Positions 25,860 through 33,763 of a DNA stretch of 33,821 nt are shown here, in pieces. Each line of letters starts with the position of its first letter. Position 1 is the first letter of the stretch. Made by a program: the position numbers and the translations under genes. The stretch is from Phycisphaerales bacterium. Its GTDB lineage: Bacteria; Planctomycetota; Phycisphaerae; Sedimentisphaerales; Anaerobacaceae. The notes below the pieces were generated by a model. That model was not told where the DNA came from, made no database searches, and worked only from the letters and a program-made list of their open reading frames with translations. The stretch spans positions 1-33,821 of the forward strand of contig JAUVYV010000035.1 of assembly GCA_030602885.1 (NCBI GenBank), given 5' to 3'.

Positions 25860-26390
25860 TCCTTCGCATCCACCGCTTGCCCCATCACACCCGTGAAACT
25901 TGCCCGGCGCTCCGTTCGACGGGGCGGCAATCCAAGAATAAAAACCGCCGCAAGCTTCGCTTGCTTCCTTATCGTTTAGCCCCCGTGCCCTTACGGCGCG
26001 GGGGTTGCAAACGCCAGGTCCGCTTTATGTTTCGCACCACCTGCCTGCCCTCTGGCGGGTTTACCCGCAGTGTAATCGAGGCGAAGCAATCTCAATCCAA
26101 TAATCTTGTCGTTCCCGCGAAACCTGTCCCCAAGGGAGCTTGCCCGCCTGGAGTTTACCCTCGGGATGATTCTTACTTGGCCTGCAACAGAGGGAGAGGA
26201 AAGCTTACCATATTGAGGCCGCAGGCCTCAACATTTCGCCCGGCCTGCGCCAGAATGCCCCTGTTGGGTATCCTCTGGGCCGGGACGCTTGTATCGATAA
26301 CGGAAACTCTGGAGAGAATCCGAACCGATTCAACGTGAAAAGATGCCCGCATTAATTATCATTACCAAGAACGAATTTTCTGTCACCTCC
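25860..26390. repeat. Repeat-rich intergenic region after recR
   Basis: No gene is supported in these 531 bases. Hairpins include GCAAGC-TTC-GCTTGC (25950-25964), the C5/G5 element at 25980-26004, and TTGAGGCC-GCA-GGCCTCAA (26213-26231). The word CCCCAAGGGAGCTTGCCC near 26132 recurs near 33171, and CTGCCTGCCC words are shared with about 33330. This looks like a cluster of nested dispersed elements. Confidence 0.7.
25980..26004. repeat. C5/G5 hairpin (family copy 2)
   Basis: CCCCCGTGCC (25980-25989) pairs with GGCGCGGGGG (25995-26004), one G-T wobble, loop CTTAC. Flanks GTTTAG and TTG match copy 1 at 2298, while the inner stem pairs differ in a base-paired way, which favours conservation of structure. 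Confidence 0.65.
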
Positions 26391-28181
26391 CTATTTTCGT
26401 CGTTTCCCCATCGCCAGCCCCCAGCCCAGTGCGATCGTTCCCACACCGATCATTAGGCCCACGCCGTTTAAGGCGAGCAAGTGTAGCTCCAACAGTGTTT
26501 CAATTCCATGTCCTGGAAGCTCACTCTTCCGGACCACATCGCCCGTTTTCTCCCTGTAGATCAAATATTCGATATGAAGCGAGAAACCCTCGCTGACGAG
26601 CCTGGCCCTGCGCAGCACCTCTTCCTCAAATCCCTCGAAGTACCCTGGAATCCCTGTCTGCAAATACTGGTCATCTAACGGATGCGCGTACACGAGACCT
26701 GTGAACACATCTTGGTATTTAAGCTTTCCCTTGACTCTTGGATTAAACGGGAACATGTCGAAGGGTTCTTTTCCAAAAGGTGATCCTTCGAAATCAAATG
26801 CGGCAGGCCGGTTTCCTGTCTCCTCAAACGCCACGTCCCACAACCCCCCAGCGATTGGTACGGAGATCGCGATGCGGGTGTTCAGCAATACGTTAGCCGC
26901 ACGGTTTCCGAAGGTATCCTTAAGAAATTCGTAGGTGTTAAACCGCTTCACCTCCGGCGATCTGCCGGTCAGATCAAATGCGTGCCGATAGTTCATGACA
27001 ACCAGGCACTTGGGCGGTGTGCTCCTCGATTCAGCTAACCGGCCCATCTTCTCGATCACACTTTGCGCCATCCGCTCATCGCGGTTCCGGAGCGAACGCC
27101 GGAAAGCTTGGTACTCTTCTTCCTTGGTCAGATCCGACCAGTTGACTGGCATATCGGTAAAGTGATGTTGGATTCGTCTGTCAACCGGCAGGGACTGATT
27201 CAACGCATACAGACGCGTTAGGTAAGTGTAGAAGTTTGTATTGGTCCACGCGGGCCAGACGGGCCAATTTCGCATTATGTGTACGACACGTTCTTGGATC
27301 TCGCTAGCACCCAAACCGTCGGTAGTCATGAAGTTGTCCATGTAAGCTTGCATCCCCACTTGTCCGTACTCCGTGAACACGTGCCCAACTCTTTCGACGA
27401 ATCTCGGATCTTGCAACACTTCGTATATGAACTCCCACTGAGACCCTTCAGGGTGCATGCGTTCACAGAGCACGACCACGTCGTATCGGTCGAAGAGACC
27501 AATAATGTAGTCGACGGGTGTCGCCTGCCCATGCTTCAGAAAGGCCGCATACGGCCCCGTAGAGCGCATGCTCCGATATATTGCCAGCCGGCAAGGTATC
27601 CAATCCTGTACCTTGAACTCCATTGCCTTTGTACCCAGACCCAGGATCGCTGCCCCAATAAGGGTGACGAAGACCGGCCATACACGCCCGCCAGAACCTG
27701 TCACCCGCCCAACGTTTGTCCCCGCCAGTTGGTCGTACCAAGTCTGTTTTGCGATCAGATAATAAACAAGCAGCAAAAGAAGCACTGGCAGCAGGATCAG
27801 CATGTCGTATGCCGTTGGTACCCAAGCCTGACCCACCAGCGCCCTGCCCAGAATGACGGGCATCACCACAGTGATACCCCATTTGCCCAGAACTTCCCGG
27901 ACCAGAGCAACCCGCAGGCTCAATCGGTCACCTGTTTTAGTAGAAACAGTGATCCCCATTAGCCTCTTCCCAATTGTCTGCCCACTCCAGGCAAGCAGTG
28001 CGGTTCCGTAAACCGCAGCCAACACCATATACAGTGGCTCAAGAGATATACGTAGCCGTAAGATCGTGGTGCTCGTGATCAGCAAGGCAGCAATGGAGTA
28101 GATCACAAATGAATCGATCCACATCGCCGCAAGCCGCCGCCAGAGCCAAGCTTTGATGTATTTGTCATCCATGGAGCTCAT
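26391..28181 (-). CDS. RDD membrane domain fused to EreA/ChaN/Tiki-like domain
   Basis: A 596-residue membrane protein. Residues 10-160 form an RDD-like domain (AWLWRRLAAMWIDSFVIY, then GQTIGKRLMGI) with about four membrane segments; a further helix lies at 168-184. Residues 220-540 are extracytoplasmic or soluble and carry E240-x-x-H243 (LCERMHPEGSQWEFI), E271 (FTEYG), R367-D-E-R-M (with 366-372 RNRDERMA) and H400 (VVMNYRHAF). This pattern resembles the erythromycin-esterase/ChaN/TraB (Tiki) superfamily of metal-dependent hydrolases or haem binders. A last helix is at about 568-590 before KRRK. GGGAGAGG precedes ATG 28181. It has no operon partner. Composition is more balanced than the core genes. 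The fusion is not one I know; the function is unassigned. Confidence 0.8.
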   Translation of the reverse strand: MSSMDDKYIKAWLWRRLAAMWIDSFVIYSIAALLITSTTILRLRISLEPLYMVLAAVYGTALLAWSGQTIGKRLMGITVSTKTGDRLSLRVALVREVLGKWGITVVMPVILGRALVGQAWVPTAYDMLILLPVLLLLLVYYLIAKQTWYDQLAGTNVGRVTGSGGRVWPVFVTLIGAAILGLGTKAMEFKVQDWIPCRLAIYRSMRSTGPYAAFLKHGQATPVDYIIGLFDRYDVVVLCERMHPEGSQWEFIYEVLQDPRFVERVGHVFTEYGQVGMQAYMDNFMTTDGLGASEIQERVVHIMRNWPVWPAWTNTNFYTYLTRLYALNQSLPVDRRIQHHFTDMPVNWSDLTKEEEYQAFRRSLRNRDERMAQSVIEKMGRLAESRSTPPKCLVVMNYRHAFDLTGRSPEVKRFNTYEFLKDTFGNRAANVLLNTRIAISVPIAGGLWDVAFEETGNRPAAFDFEGSPFGKEPFDMFPFNPRVKGKLKYQDVFTGLVYAHPLDDQYLQTGIPGYFEGFEEEVLRRARLVSEGFSLHIEYLIYREKTGDVVRKSELPGHGIETLLELHLLALNGVGLMIGVGTIALGWGLAMGKRRK

Positions 28182-28278
28182 TACTGCACCTCTCCCGCAC
28201 TAATCTGTGTGTTTTGCAATGTAGAACTGCATCCTATCACACGCATATTTTTAAAGATAACAATGATTATACAGTCTG

Positions 28279-28333
28279 TAAAAAACGGCAAACGCAGACG
28301 GTCTCCTTCTGTATAAGAAGCTGCCGTTTTTTC
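28279..28333. terminator. Large A/T-flanked hairpin, possible bidirectional terminator
   Basis: AAAAAACGGCA (28280-28290) pairs with TGCCGTTTTTT (28322-28332), enclosing a smaller CTTCT-GTATA-AGAAG hairpin. The A- and T-runs on either arm would terminate transcription from both sides. No rightward gene ends just before it, so it may be the relic of a lost gene. Confidence 0.5.
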
Positions 28334-28923
28334 TTTTGCTCGCTGGCCTACAACGGCATGCTACCATGATCAACAGATAACGATAACTCAATCAAACGCC
28401 TTCTATTAGCTCTATTCTAACAAATTTTATTCCTCATACTGACCGATTTTTGTGGGCTTGGCCACGTCGCCGAGACCCCTTACGGGGCTGCGCGTTTGAT
28501 ATTTAGGCCCAACTATATACTAAATACTATATACTATATACTAAATACTAGCGACTATCAACTCCCAATATGCCAGTCCTATCTGACTAAGTGTCCAATT
28601 GCCTCTAAACCCCGTTTATCAATACTAAAAACGCCTTTTTTACGCCAAACTTGACTTTTCGCATATTCCCCCCTATATTAAGGTAGCCGAATGGATTGAT
28701 TACTGAACCGGGCCGGTGAGCATTCACCAATAATCAATTCTTCTGATGGTTTTACAAAATACTCGTCCCGAGGCGATATGGCGGAGGACTCGTCCGCCGC
28801 AGGCGGATTCTCCGTAAGGAGTCCTTAGGACGACAATTTTGCATTTTACTCTTTGATTTTTGCGTTTTCAATCAGCCGTCCGCCGCAGGCGGATTCAACA
28901 ATTTTGCATTTTGATTTTTACAC
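28334..28923. repeat. Repeat-rich intergenic region before dnaG
   Basis: No gene. It holds a TACTAAATACTATA-type AT repeat (about 28513-28550), the small hairpin GGTGA-GCAT-TCACC with outer TTGATTA/TAATCAA arms (about 28697-28736), and two identical 20-nt copies of a GTCCGCC-GCA-GGCGGAT hairpin (28791-28810 and 28877-28896). The word CAATTTTGCATTTTGATTTT follows the second copy and recurs near 33433. Confidence 0.7.
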
Positions 28924-28952
28924 TCTCAAACTGACCATCGGTCAGTTTGAGA
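28924..28952. promoter_or_regulatory. 13-bp perfect inverted repeat upstream of dnaG
   Basis: TCTCAAACTGACC (28924-28936) and GGTCAGTTTGAGA (28940-28952) flank a three-base loop ATC, 27 bases before the dnaG ATG. With no T-run it is not a standard terminator. It could be a regulator binding site or an RNA structure near the dnaG start. A short palindrome TGCCT-AA-AGGCA (28968-28979) follows and touches the start codon. Confidence 0.55.
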
Positions 28953-28978
28953 TATTAGGGTTTAGTGCCTAAAGGCAA

Positions 28979-30784
28979 ATGCCCTCTTACGATAACAACC
29001 TGATAGCGCGAATCCAGCAGGCAAACGACATCGTCGATGTCGTCGCCGAGCACATCGCCCTAAAGCGAAAGGGACGCGAAATGCTCGGCCTCTGTCCCTT
29101 CCACGACGACCACAAACCCTCGATGAACGTCTCCCCAATCAAGCAAATATTCAAATGCTTCGCCTGCGGCGCAGGCGGCGACGTCTTCAAATTCATCCAG
29201 ATGCGGGAAAACCTCTCCTTTCCGCAAGCCATCGAGCGACTCGCCGAACGAGCCGGTATCGAATTGCCCCGCCCAACAGGACGCAAAACGAGCGACGAGC
29301 GACGAACGACGAGCGACGAAATCGATCCCAACCAGCTCGCCCGACTCAACTCCTGGGCCGCAAAATACTTCCAGAAAAACCTCGCCGAAAAACAAAAAGG
29401 CAAAGCCGCTCGCCAATACCTCGCCGATAGAAAAATATCACCCGAAAGCATCACAAAATTCCGACTCGGCCTCACCCTCGACGAGCCCGACCACCTCTGC
29501 AAAACCGCCGCAAAAGCCAACATACCAGAAAAGCTCCTCCTCGCCGCCGGACTCATCGTCCCGGGCCGAACCGATAAATTCGTCAACCGACTGATGTTCA
29601 CCATCACCGACCCCACAGGCCGCGCCATCGGCTTCGGCGGACGCACCCTCGCCGACGAAGGCGCAAAATACATCAACTCTCCCGCAACAGCGCTCTTCGA
29701 CAAATCAAACGCCCTCTACGCACTCGACCTCGCACGTCACCGAATCGTCGAAACAGGCACCGCCGTCGTCACCGAGGGCTATACCGACGTCATCATGGCT
29801 CACCAGTTCGGCCTCACCAACGTCGTCGCATCACTCGGTACAAGCTTCACCACTGGCCACGCACGTACCCTCCGACGCTACGCAAGAAAGGCCGTCCTCC
29901 TCTTCGACGCCGACACAGCAGGCATCGAAGCCGCAAACCGTGCCTTACAGACCGCACTCGCCGGAAGAATCGACGTCTCTATCGCTGTCATACCCGGCGA
30001 AAAAGACCCCTGCGACTTCCTCCTCGCTCAGGGAAAAGATGCACTCGATACACTCATCAAAAACGCAGCCGACGTCTTCTCCTTCAAATGGGACCGCCTC
30101 ACCGAACAGCTCAAAGCCGGCGACACCCTCGCCGCCCGCAAGCAGGCCGTTGACGATTACCTCGAAGCCCTCGCCGCAGGCATAGCCGCCGGAAATCTCC
30201 CGCCCATCGATACGGGCCTCATTGTCAACCGCGTTGCCGCCGTCATCGCACTTGACCCGCGCGACGTAAAAAACGAGCTAAAAAAACGAATCGCACGCGC
30301 CCGCCGCGCCGCCTCCTACGACACAATACACGCAGAAAACCGAAAAGCAGCAAAGCTCGACCTCGGCCACGGCCTCGCCGCAAACGCCCAGCGAGAAATC
30401 CTCGAAGTCATCCTCAACGCACCGACCTTCCTCAAAAAATACGATAATCAAATCACACCCGACACCTTCGACGTACCTGCGTACGGACAAATCGCCCTCA
30501 TACTCACCGAAACAATCAAGCAAAACTCCCAGCCCACGCTCGCCGAAATACTCGCTCACGCCGAGTCCACCGACCTCGCCAACCTCATCGTCGAGCTTGC
30601 CACCGTCGGCGAGCAAAAGGCAAACTTCAAGGCACGGCTCAACGGTGCACTCGACGCCGTCAAACTCGCCCAGAAACAAAAAGACAAAGCCGAAATCAAA
30701 GAAATCACCGACCAAAAACAGTTCATAAAACGCGTAACCGAAAATACCGAAAAACAAAATCCCCACAACGTGGGTATGGTGTGA
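28979..30784 (+). CDS. dnaG: DNA primase DnaG
   Basis: Makes RNA primers at the replication fork. Zinc-binding domain: C39-x2-H42 and C60-x2-C63 in CPFHDDHKPSMN...FKCFACG. The RNA polymerase core has VTEGYTDVIMAHQFG and LLFDADTAGIEAA (Toprim acidic residues); a C-terminal helicase-interaction region completes 601 residues. Between the zinc and polymerase domains, residues about 103-115 (TSDERRTTSDE) are encoded by 4.5 copies of an ACGARCG heptamer (29288-29320), the same sequence that lies before recR. No good Shine-Dalgarno precedes ATG 28979, which is partly inside a short palindrome. rpoD follows 42 bases later. Confidence 0.95.
   Translation: MPSYDNNLIARIQQANDIVDVVAEHIALKRKGREMLGLCPFHDDHKPSMNVSPIKQIFKCFACGAGGDVFKFIQMRENLSFPQAIERLAERAGIELPRPTGRKTSDERRTTSDEIDPNQLARLNSWAAKYFQKNLAEKQKGKAARQYLADRKISPESITKFRLGLTLDEPDHLCKTAAKANIPEKLLLAAGLIVPGRTDKFVNRLMFTITDPTGRAIGFGGRTLADEGAKYINSPATALFDKSNALYALDLARHRIVETGTAVVTEGYTDVIMAHQFGLTNVVASLGTSFTTGHARTLRRYARKAVLLFDADTAGIEAANRALQTALAGRIDVSIAVIPGEKDPCDFLLAQGKDALDTLIKNAADVFSFKWDRLTEQLKAGDTLAARKQAVDDYLEALAAGIAAGNLPPIDTGLIVNRVAAVIALDPRDVKNELKKRIARARRAASYDTIHAENRKAAKLDLGHGLAANAQREILEVILNAPTFLKKYDNQITPDTFDVPAYGQIALILTETIKQNSQPTLAEILAHAESTDLANLIVELATVGEQKANFKARLNGALDAVKLAQKQKDKAEIKEITDQKQFIKRVTENTEKQNPHNVGMV
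29288..29320. repeat. Heptanucleotide ACGARCG repeat inside dnaG
   Basis: Units at 29288, 29295, 29302 and 29309, then a partial unit. The 18 bases at 29303-29320 are identical to 25234-25251 upstream of recR. It encodes a polar interdomain linker segment. Confidence 0.8.
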
Positions 30785-30826
30785 TAGTCCTGAAATACCA
30801 ATACCAAATTCTTGAGGACAGTTATC

Positions 30827-32689
30827 GTGGCAAGGAAGAAAACAAAAACGCAAAAATCCCCGGGGGCTGAAAAGAAAGACAAAAAAACCAACCCAGACAC
30901 CACCGTCACCCCCTCCGACACCGCCCGGCAGGGCGAAACGCAAAAAACTAAAAGCGAAAAACGAAAAGACGGCGAGGCAAAAATAAAGGCCGTCATCGAA
31001 AAAGGAAAGAAAAAGGGATACCTTACATACACCGAGCTCAACGACCAGCTACCCGAAGACGCCGCCACACCCGCACGCCTCGACGCCCTCCTCGCTCAGC
31101 TCGACGAAATGGGTATCAGTCTCATCGACGAAACTGACGTCGAAAGGCACATCGCCCATCATCCTCCCGACCACGATGAAGAGGATGAATTCGAGGCCTC
31201 CGAAGAAACCGAAGCCCAAACCGTAGAGGATGAGCACCTCAAAGAGGACAAACGCCTCGAAAAAGAGCTCGTCAGCCCTGAAGTCCGCCGCACCGACGAC
31301 CCAATCAGAATGTACCTCACGCAGATGGGAGAAATCCCTCTTCTCGTCAGAGCCGATGAAATCGCCCTCGCAAGAAAAATCGAGCTCTCCAGAATGGCAT
31401 TCAGACGAAAAATGCTCGAATGCGACTACTGCGCCAGAGCTGCCGTCACCATCCTTCAGCAGGTACGCGAAGGCACACTCTCATTCGACCGAACAATGAA
31501 AATCAGCACCGCAGAAAATCTCGTGAGAAGCGTCATCAAAAAACGACTGCCCGATAACCTCGAAACCGTCAACAAGCTCCTCGATATTAACCAGAACCTC
31601 TTCAAAAAATATCTCGACCTCTCCGCAGGCGCCGGCGACGCCGAACAAGCCGCACCTCTCATGAAGCGAATTATGAGAAAACGCCGAAAAATCGCAACAC
31701 TGCTTGAAGAGCTCTCACTGCGAACCAGCAGAATCCAGCCTATGAAGGACAAACTGCACGGTATCTGCGCCAAAATGCACCAGCTACAGACAATCATCGC
31801 CGCCGGTCCAAACGGTGAATACACCATCGAGGATATCGAAGCCATGACACAGGAGCTCGCCGGCATGCAGGACCTTATCACCGAGACCCCCGCCAATCTC
31901 GAAAAACGACTCCGAAACATCGACCGAATCTTCCATCAGTACGAAAAAACAAAACGCTTCCTCTCCGGCGCAAACCTCCGGCTCGTCGTCTCAATCGCAA
32001 AAAAATACCGCAACCGAGGCCTCAGTTTTCTCGACATCATACAGGAAGGAAACACAGGCCTCATGAGGGCCGTCGACAAATACGAATATCGACGAGGATA
32101 CAAATTCAGCACTTACGCCACCTGGTGGATTCGACAGGCAATCACACGTGCCATCGCAGACCACGCTCGAACAATCCGAATCCCCGTACACATGATTGAA
32201 ACCATGAGCCGACTGCGAACCACAAGCAAAATGCTCCTCCAGCAATTAGGAAGAGAGCCAACCATCGAAGAAATCGCAAAAGAAGCCGAAATGACCATCG
32301 AAGAGACCAGACGCGTCCTCAAAATCTCAAAGCACCCTATCTCTCTCGACAGACCCATCGGCGACAGCGACGACAGCTACTTCGGAGACTTTATCGAAGA
32401 CGACGAGATCGACAGCCCCGTCTCAACCGCCACACAGAGCATGCTCAAAGAAAGAATCGGCCAGGTACTCAGAACACTCTCATACCGAGAACGAGAGATT
32501 ATCAAGCTCCGCTACGGTATCGGCGACGGCTACACATACACCCTCGAAGAGGTCGGAAGAATCTTCAAGGTCACACGAGAAAGAGTCAGACAGGTCGAAG
32601 CAAAGGCCGTCAGAAAGCTCCAGCACCCCGTCCGCTCAAGAAAGCTCGAAGGATTCATCGACCACCACAAAACTCCCATACCACAGTGA
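30827..32689 (+). CDS. rpoD: Primary sigma factor RpoD
   Basis: The housekeeping sigma70 factor. After a Lys-rich N-terminus, region 1.1 ([20 protein letters not shown]...[11 protein letters not shown]), region 1.2 ([19 protein letters not shown]), a long non-conserved helical insert, region 2 ([15 protein letters not shown], then [18 protein letters not shown]), region 3 and region 4 ([16 protein letters not shown] and the [24 protein letters not shown]) are all present. The start is GTG 30827 with GAGGA upstream; TTG 30812 is in frame but less suitable. The length of 620 residues is normal. Lying after dnaG it repeats the classical macromolecular-synthesis operon order, lacking rpsU. Confidence 0.96.
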   Translation: MARKKTKTQKSPGAEKKDKKTNPDTTVTPSDTARQGETQKTKSEKRKDGEAKIKAVIEKGKKKGYLTYTELNDQLPEDAATPARLDALLAQLDEMGISLIDETDVERHIAHHPPDHDEEDEFEASEETEAQTVEDEHLKEDKRLEKELVSPEVRRTDDPIRMYLTQMGEIPLLVRADEIALARKIELSRMAFRRKMLECDYCARAAVTILQQVREGTLSFDRTMKISTAENLVRSVIKKRLPDNLETVNKLLDINQNLFKKYLDLSAGAGDAEQAAPLMKRIMRKRRKIATLLEELSLRTSRIQPMKDKLHGICAKMHQLQTIIAAGPNGEYTIEDIEAMTQELAGMQDLITETPANLEKRLRNIDRIFHQYEKTKRFLSGANLRLVVSIAKKYRNRGLSFLDIIQEGNTGLMRAVDKYEYRRGYKFSTYATWWIRQAITRAIADHARTIRIPVHMIETMSRLRTTSKMLLQQLGREPTIEEIAKEAEMTIEETRRVLKISKHPISLDRPIGDSDDSYFGDFIEDDEIDSPVSTATQSMLKERIGQVLRTLSYREREIIKLRYGIGDGYTYTLEEVGRIFKVTRERVRQVEAKAVRKLQHPVRSRKLEGFIDHHKTPIPQ

Positions 32690-32758
32690 CAGCCGCTCTA
32701 AAGGCCCGATTTACATTATTTTTTTTAAATTTTTCCTGGCCCAATGGGCGATAATATA

Positions 32759-32767
32759 TGGTATAAT
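32759..32767 (+). promoter_or_regulatory. Extended -10 promoter of cspA
   Basis: TGGTATAAT matches the TGnTATAAT extended -10; no -35 is visible 16-18 bases upstream. The inferred transcript begins near 32774, giving a leader of about 100 nt. Confidence 0.6.
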
Positions 32768-32773
32768 GCCCGG

Positions 32774-32872
32774 CTTAATGAGCTTATTCTTTCGTCTCTC
32801 AGGAATATGCTCCTGCAAAAATGTGAGAGGCATACAGTATGTTTATGGCCTGAAAAGGCCGAAGGAGTCCAT
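32774..32872 (+). promoter_or_regulatory. Structured 5' leader of cspA
   Basis: CTCTCA (32796-32801) can pair with TGAGAG (32824-32829), enclosing an alternative CAGGA/TCCTG pairing, and GGCC-TGAAAA-GGCC (32847-32860) forms a hairpin directly before the AAGGAG ribosome site. Long, structured leaders are typical of cold-shock genes, where they act as temperature-sensitive switches; that role is inferred here. Confidence 0.5.
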
Positions 32873-33076
32873 GTGAGTACAGGTATAGTCAAATGGTTTA
32901 ACAGTAAGAAGGGCTTTGGGTTTATCGTCCCCGACGACGGCGGTGAGGAGCTTTTTGTCCACCACTCCGAGATCAAGACCGATGGTTACGCTACACTCGA
33001 AGAAGGACAGGCGGTCGAGTACGAAATCGGTGAGGGCAAAAAGGGACCCTGCGCGGTCAACGTCAACCCAAAGTAA
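32873..33076 (+). CDS. cspA: Cold-shock protein, CspA family
   Basis: A 67-residue OB-fold RNA/DNA chaperone. It has the two nucleic-acid-binding motifs as KGFGFI and LFVHHSEI, after [13 protein letters not shown] start at GTG 32873, five bases after AAGGAG (32862-32867). An open frame reaches back to 32744 but the extra 43 residues are leader RNA, not CspA. It is followed by a clear terminator, so it is monocistronic. The specific paralogue name is by convention. Confidence 0.95.
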   Translation: MSTGIVKWFNSKKGFGFIVPDDGGEELFVHHSEIKTDGYATLEEGQAVEYEIGEGKKGPCAVNVNPK

Positions 33077-33100
33077 AACACGCAAGATGTGACCACAAAG

Positions 33101-33129
33101 AAGGCCTTGCACCGCAGGGCCTTTTTTTT
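33101..33129 (+). terminator. Intrinsic terminator of cspA
   Basis: AAGGCCTTGC (33101-33110) pairs with GCAGGGCCTT (33114-33123), one wobble, loop ACC, directly followed by a T-run to 33129. It lies 24 bases after the cspA stop. Confidence 0.9.
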
Positions 33130-33538
33130 ATTCCCCCGCCAACCTTGTCATTCCCGCACCTCTTGTCATCCCCAAGGGAGCTTGCCCCTAAGGCGGCGCC
33201 GAATCCGCATATTTAACCCCCAGATTACACTCTGGGGGCACTCTCTTGCCCGCCACAGCTCAGCGAAGCCGGACCACCATTTTACATAGTCAATTGTAAA
33301 TCGTAGGTAGTCAATTCGCAACACCTGCACCCTGCCTGCCCCCAGGGTGAGCTTGTCCCTAAGGGGCTGACTTGGATCCACAGACCGGGGGTGACCCCGC
33401 CTCTGAACGCTAAAGTTCATCCCGCCGCGCAGCGGCCGCCGCAATTTTGCATTTTGATTTTTGCATTCTCAGGATTGCTACCTAAAGGTAGTCGACCAAT
33501 AAGTATCACACCTTACTATCTCTCCAAGGAGTTTACCT
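33130..33538. repeat. Repeat-rich region after cspA
   Basis: No gene in these 409 bases. It contains CTTGTCATTCCCGC/TTGTCATCCCC words, CCCCAAGGGAGCTTGCCCC (shared with about 26132), the C5/G5 hairpin CCCCCAGA-TTACAC-TCTGGGGG (33217-33238, family copy 3), and the CAATTTTGCATTTTGATTTT module (33433 onward) followed by CTACCT-AA-AGGTAG (about 33479-33492), parallel to the arrangement before dnaG. Confidence 0.7.
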
Positions 33539-33763
33539 ATGTCTGACATTAACAAGGAAGTCGGTTTCAAAATAAGGAGGAGAAAAGGGGTCAGAGGAGA
33601 AAAGGGGTCAGGAGCATTTTCTGTGTCGGAGGAGAAAAGGGGTCAGGAGCATTTTCTGTGTCGGCCCCAGGGGGAAAAGGGGAGCTGGCCCCCGAAAAAG
33701 CGAAATTCGTACGAACGGTTGAAACGACCGTTTGGCGCAAATGCGCAACGCTCTGCGCCTTAA
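33539..33763 (+). pseudogene. ORF with good start interrupted by minisatellite
   Basis: AAGGAG (33526-33531) seven bases before ATG 33539 is a convincing start, and MSDINKEVGFKIRR reads like a normal N-terminus. From 33577 the frame enters the GAGGAGAAAAGGGGTCA repeat and then G/C-rich repeat DNA, giving a basic low-complexity peptide to a stop at 33763. I read it as a gene start overrun by repeats; a real small protein is possible but unsupported. Confidence 0.4.
33577..33664. repeat. 35-nt minisatellite
   Basis: GAGGAGAAAAGGGGTCA occurs at 33577, 33594 and 33629; the latter two copies continue identically with GGAGCATTTTCTGTGTCGG (33594-33629 and 33629-33664, period 35). The first copy is truncated (period 17). 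Identity between copies implies recent duplication. The AAAAGGGGTCAGGAGCATTTT word resembles elements seen near REP-associated transposases, but no transposase gene is present here. Confidence 0.8.

Noticed and set aside
25562-26338. 258-residue plus-strand ORF overlapping recR
   Set aside because: Its first part is an out-of-frame shadow of recR and the rest is repeat DNA; the product is Arg/His-rich with no domain.
27279-27962. 227-residue ORF opposite the RDD fusion gene
   Set aside because: The minus-strand frame encodes clear membrane segments and conserved-looking motifs over 596 residues; the plus-strand frame does not.
32744-32872. 43-residue N-terminal extension of the cold-shock protein
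   Set aside because: It would start upstream of the inferred transcription start and lacks a ribosome site; GTG 32873 with AAGGAG gives a standard CspA.
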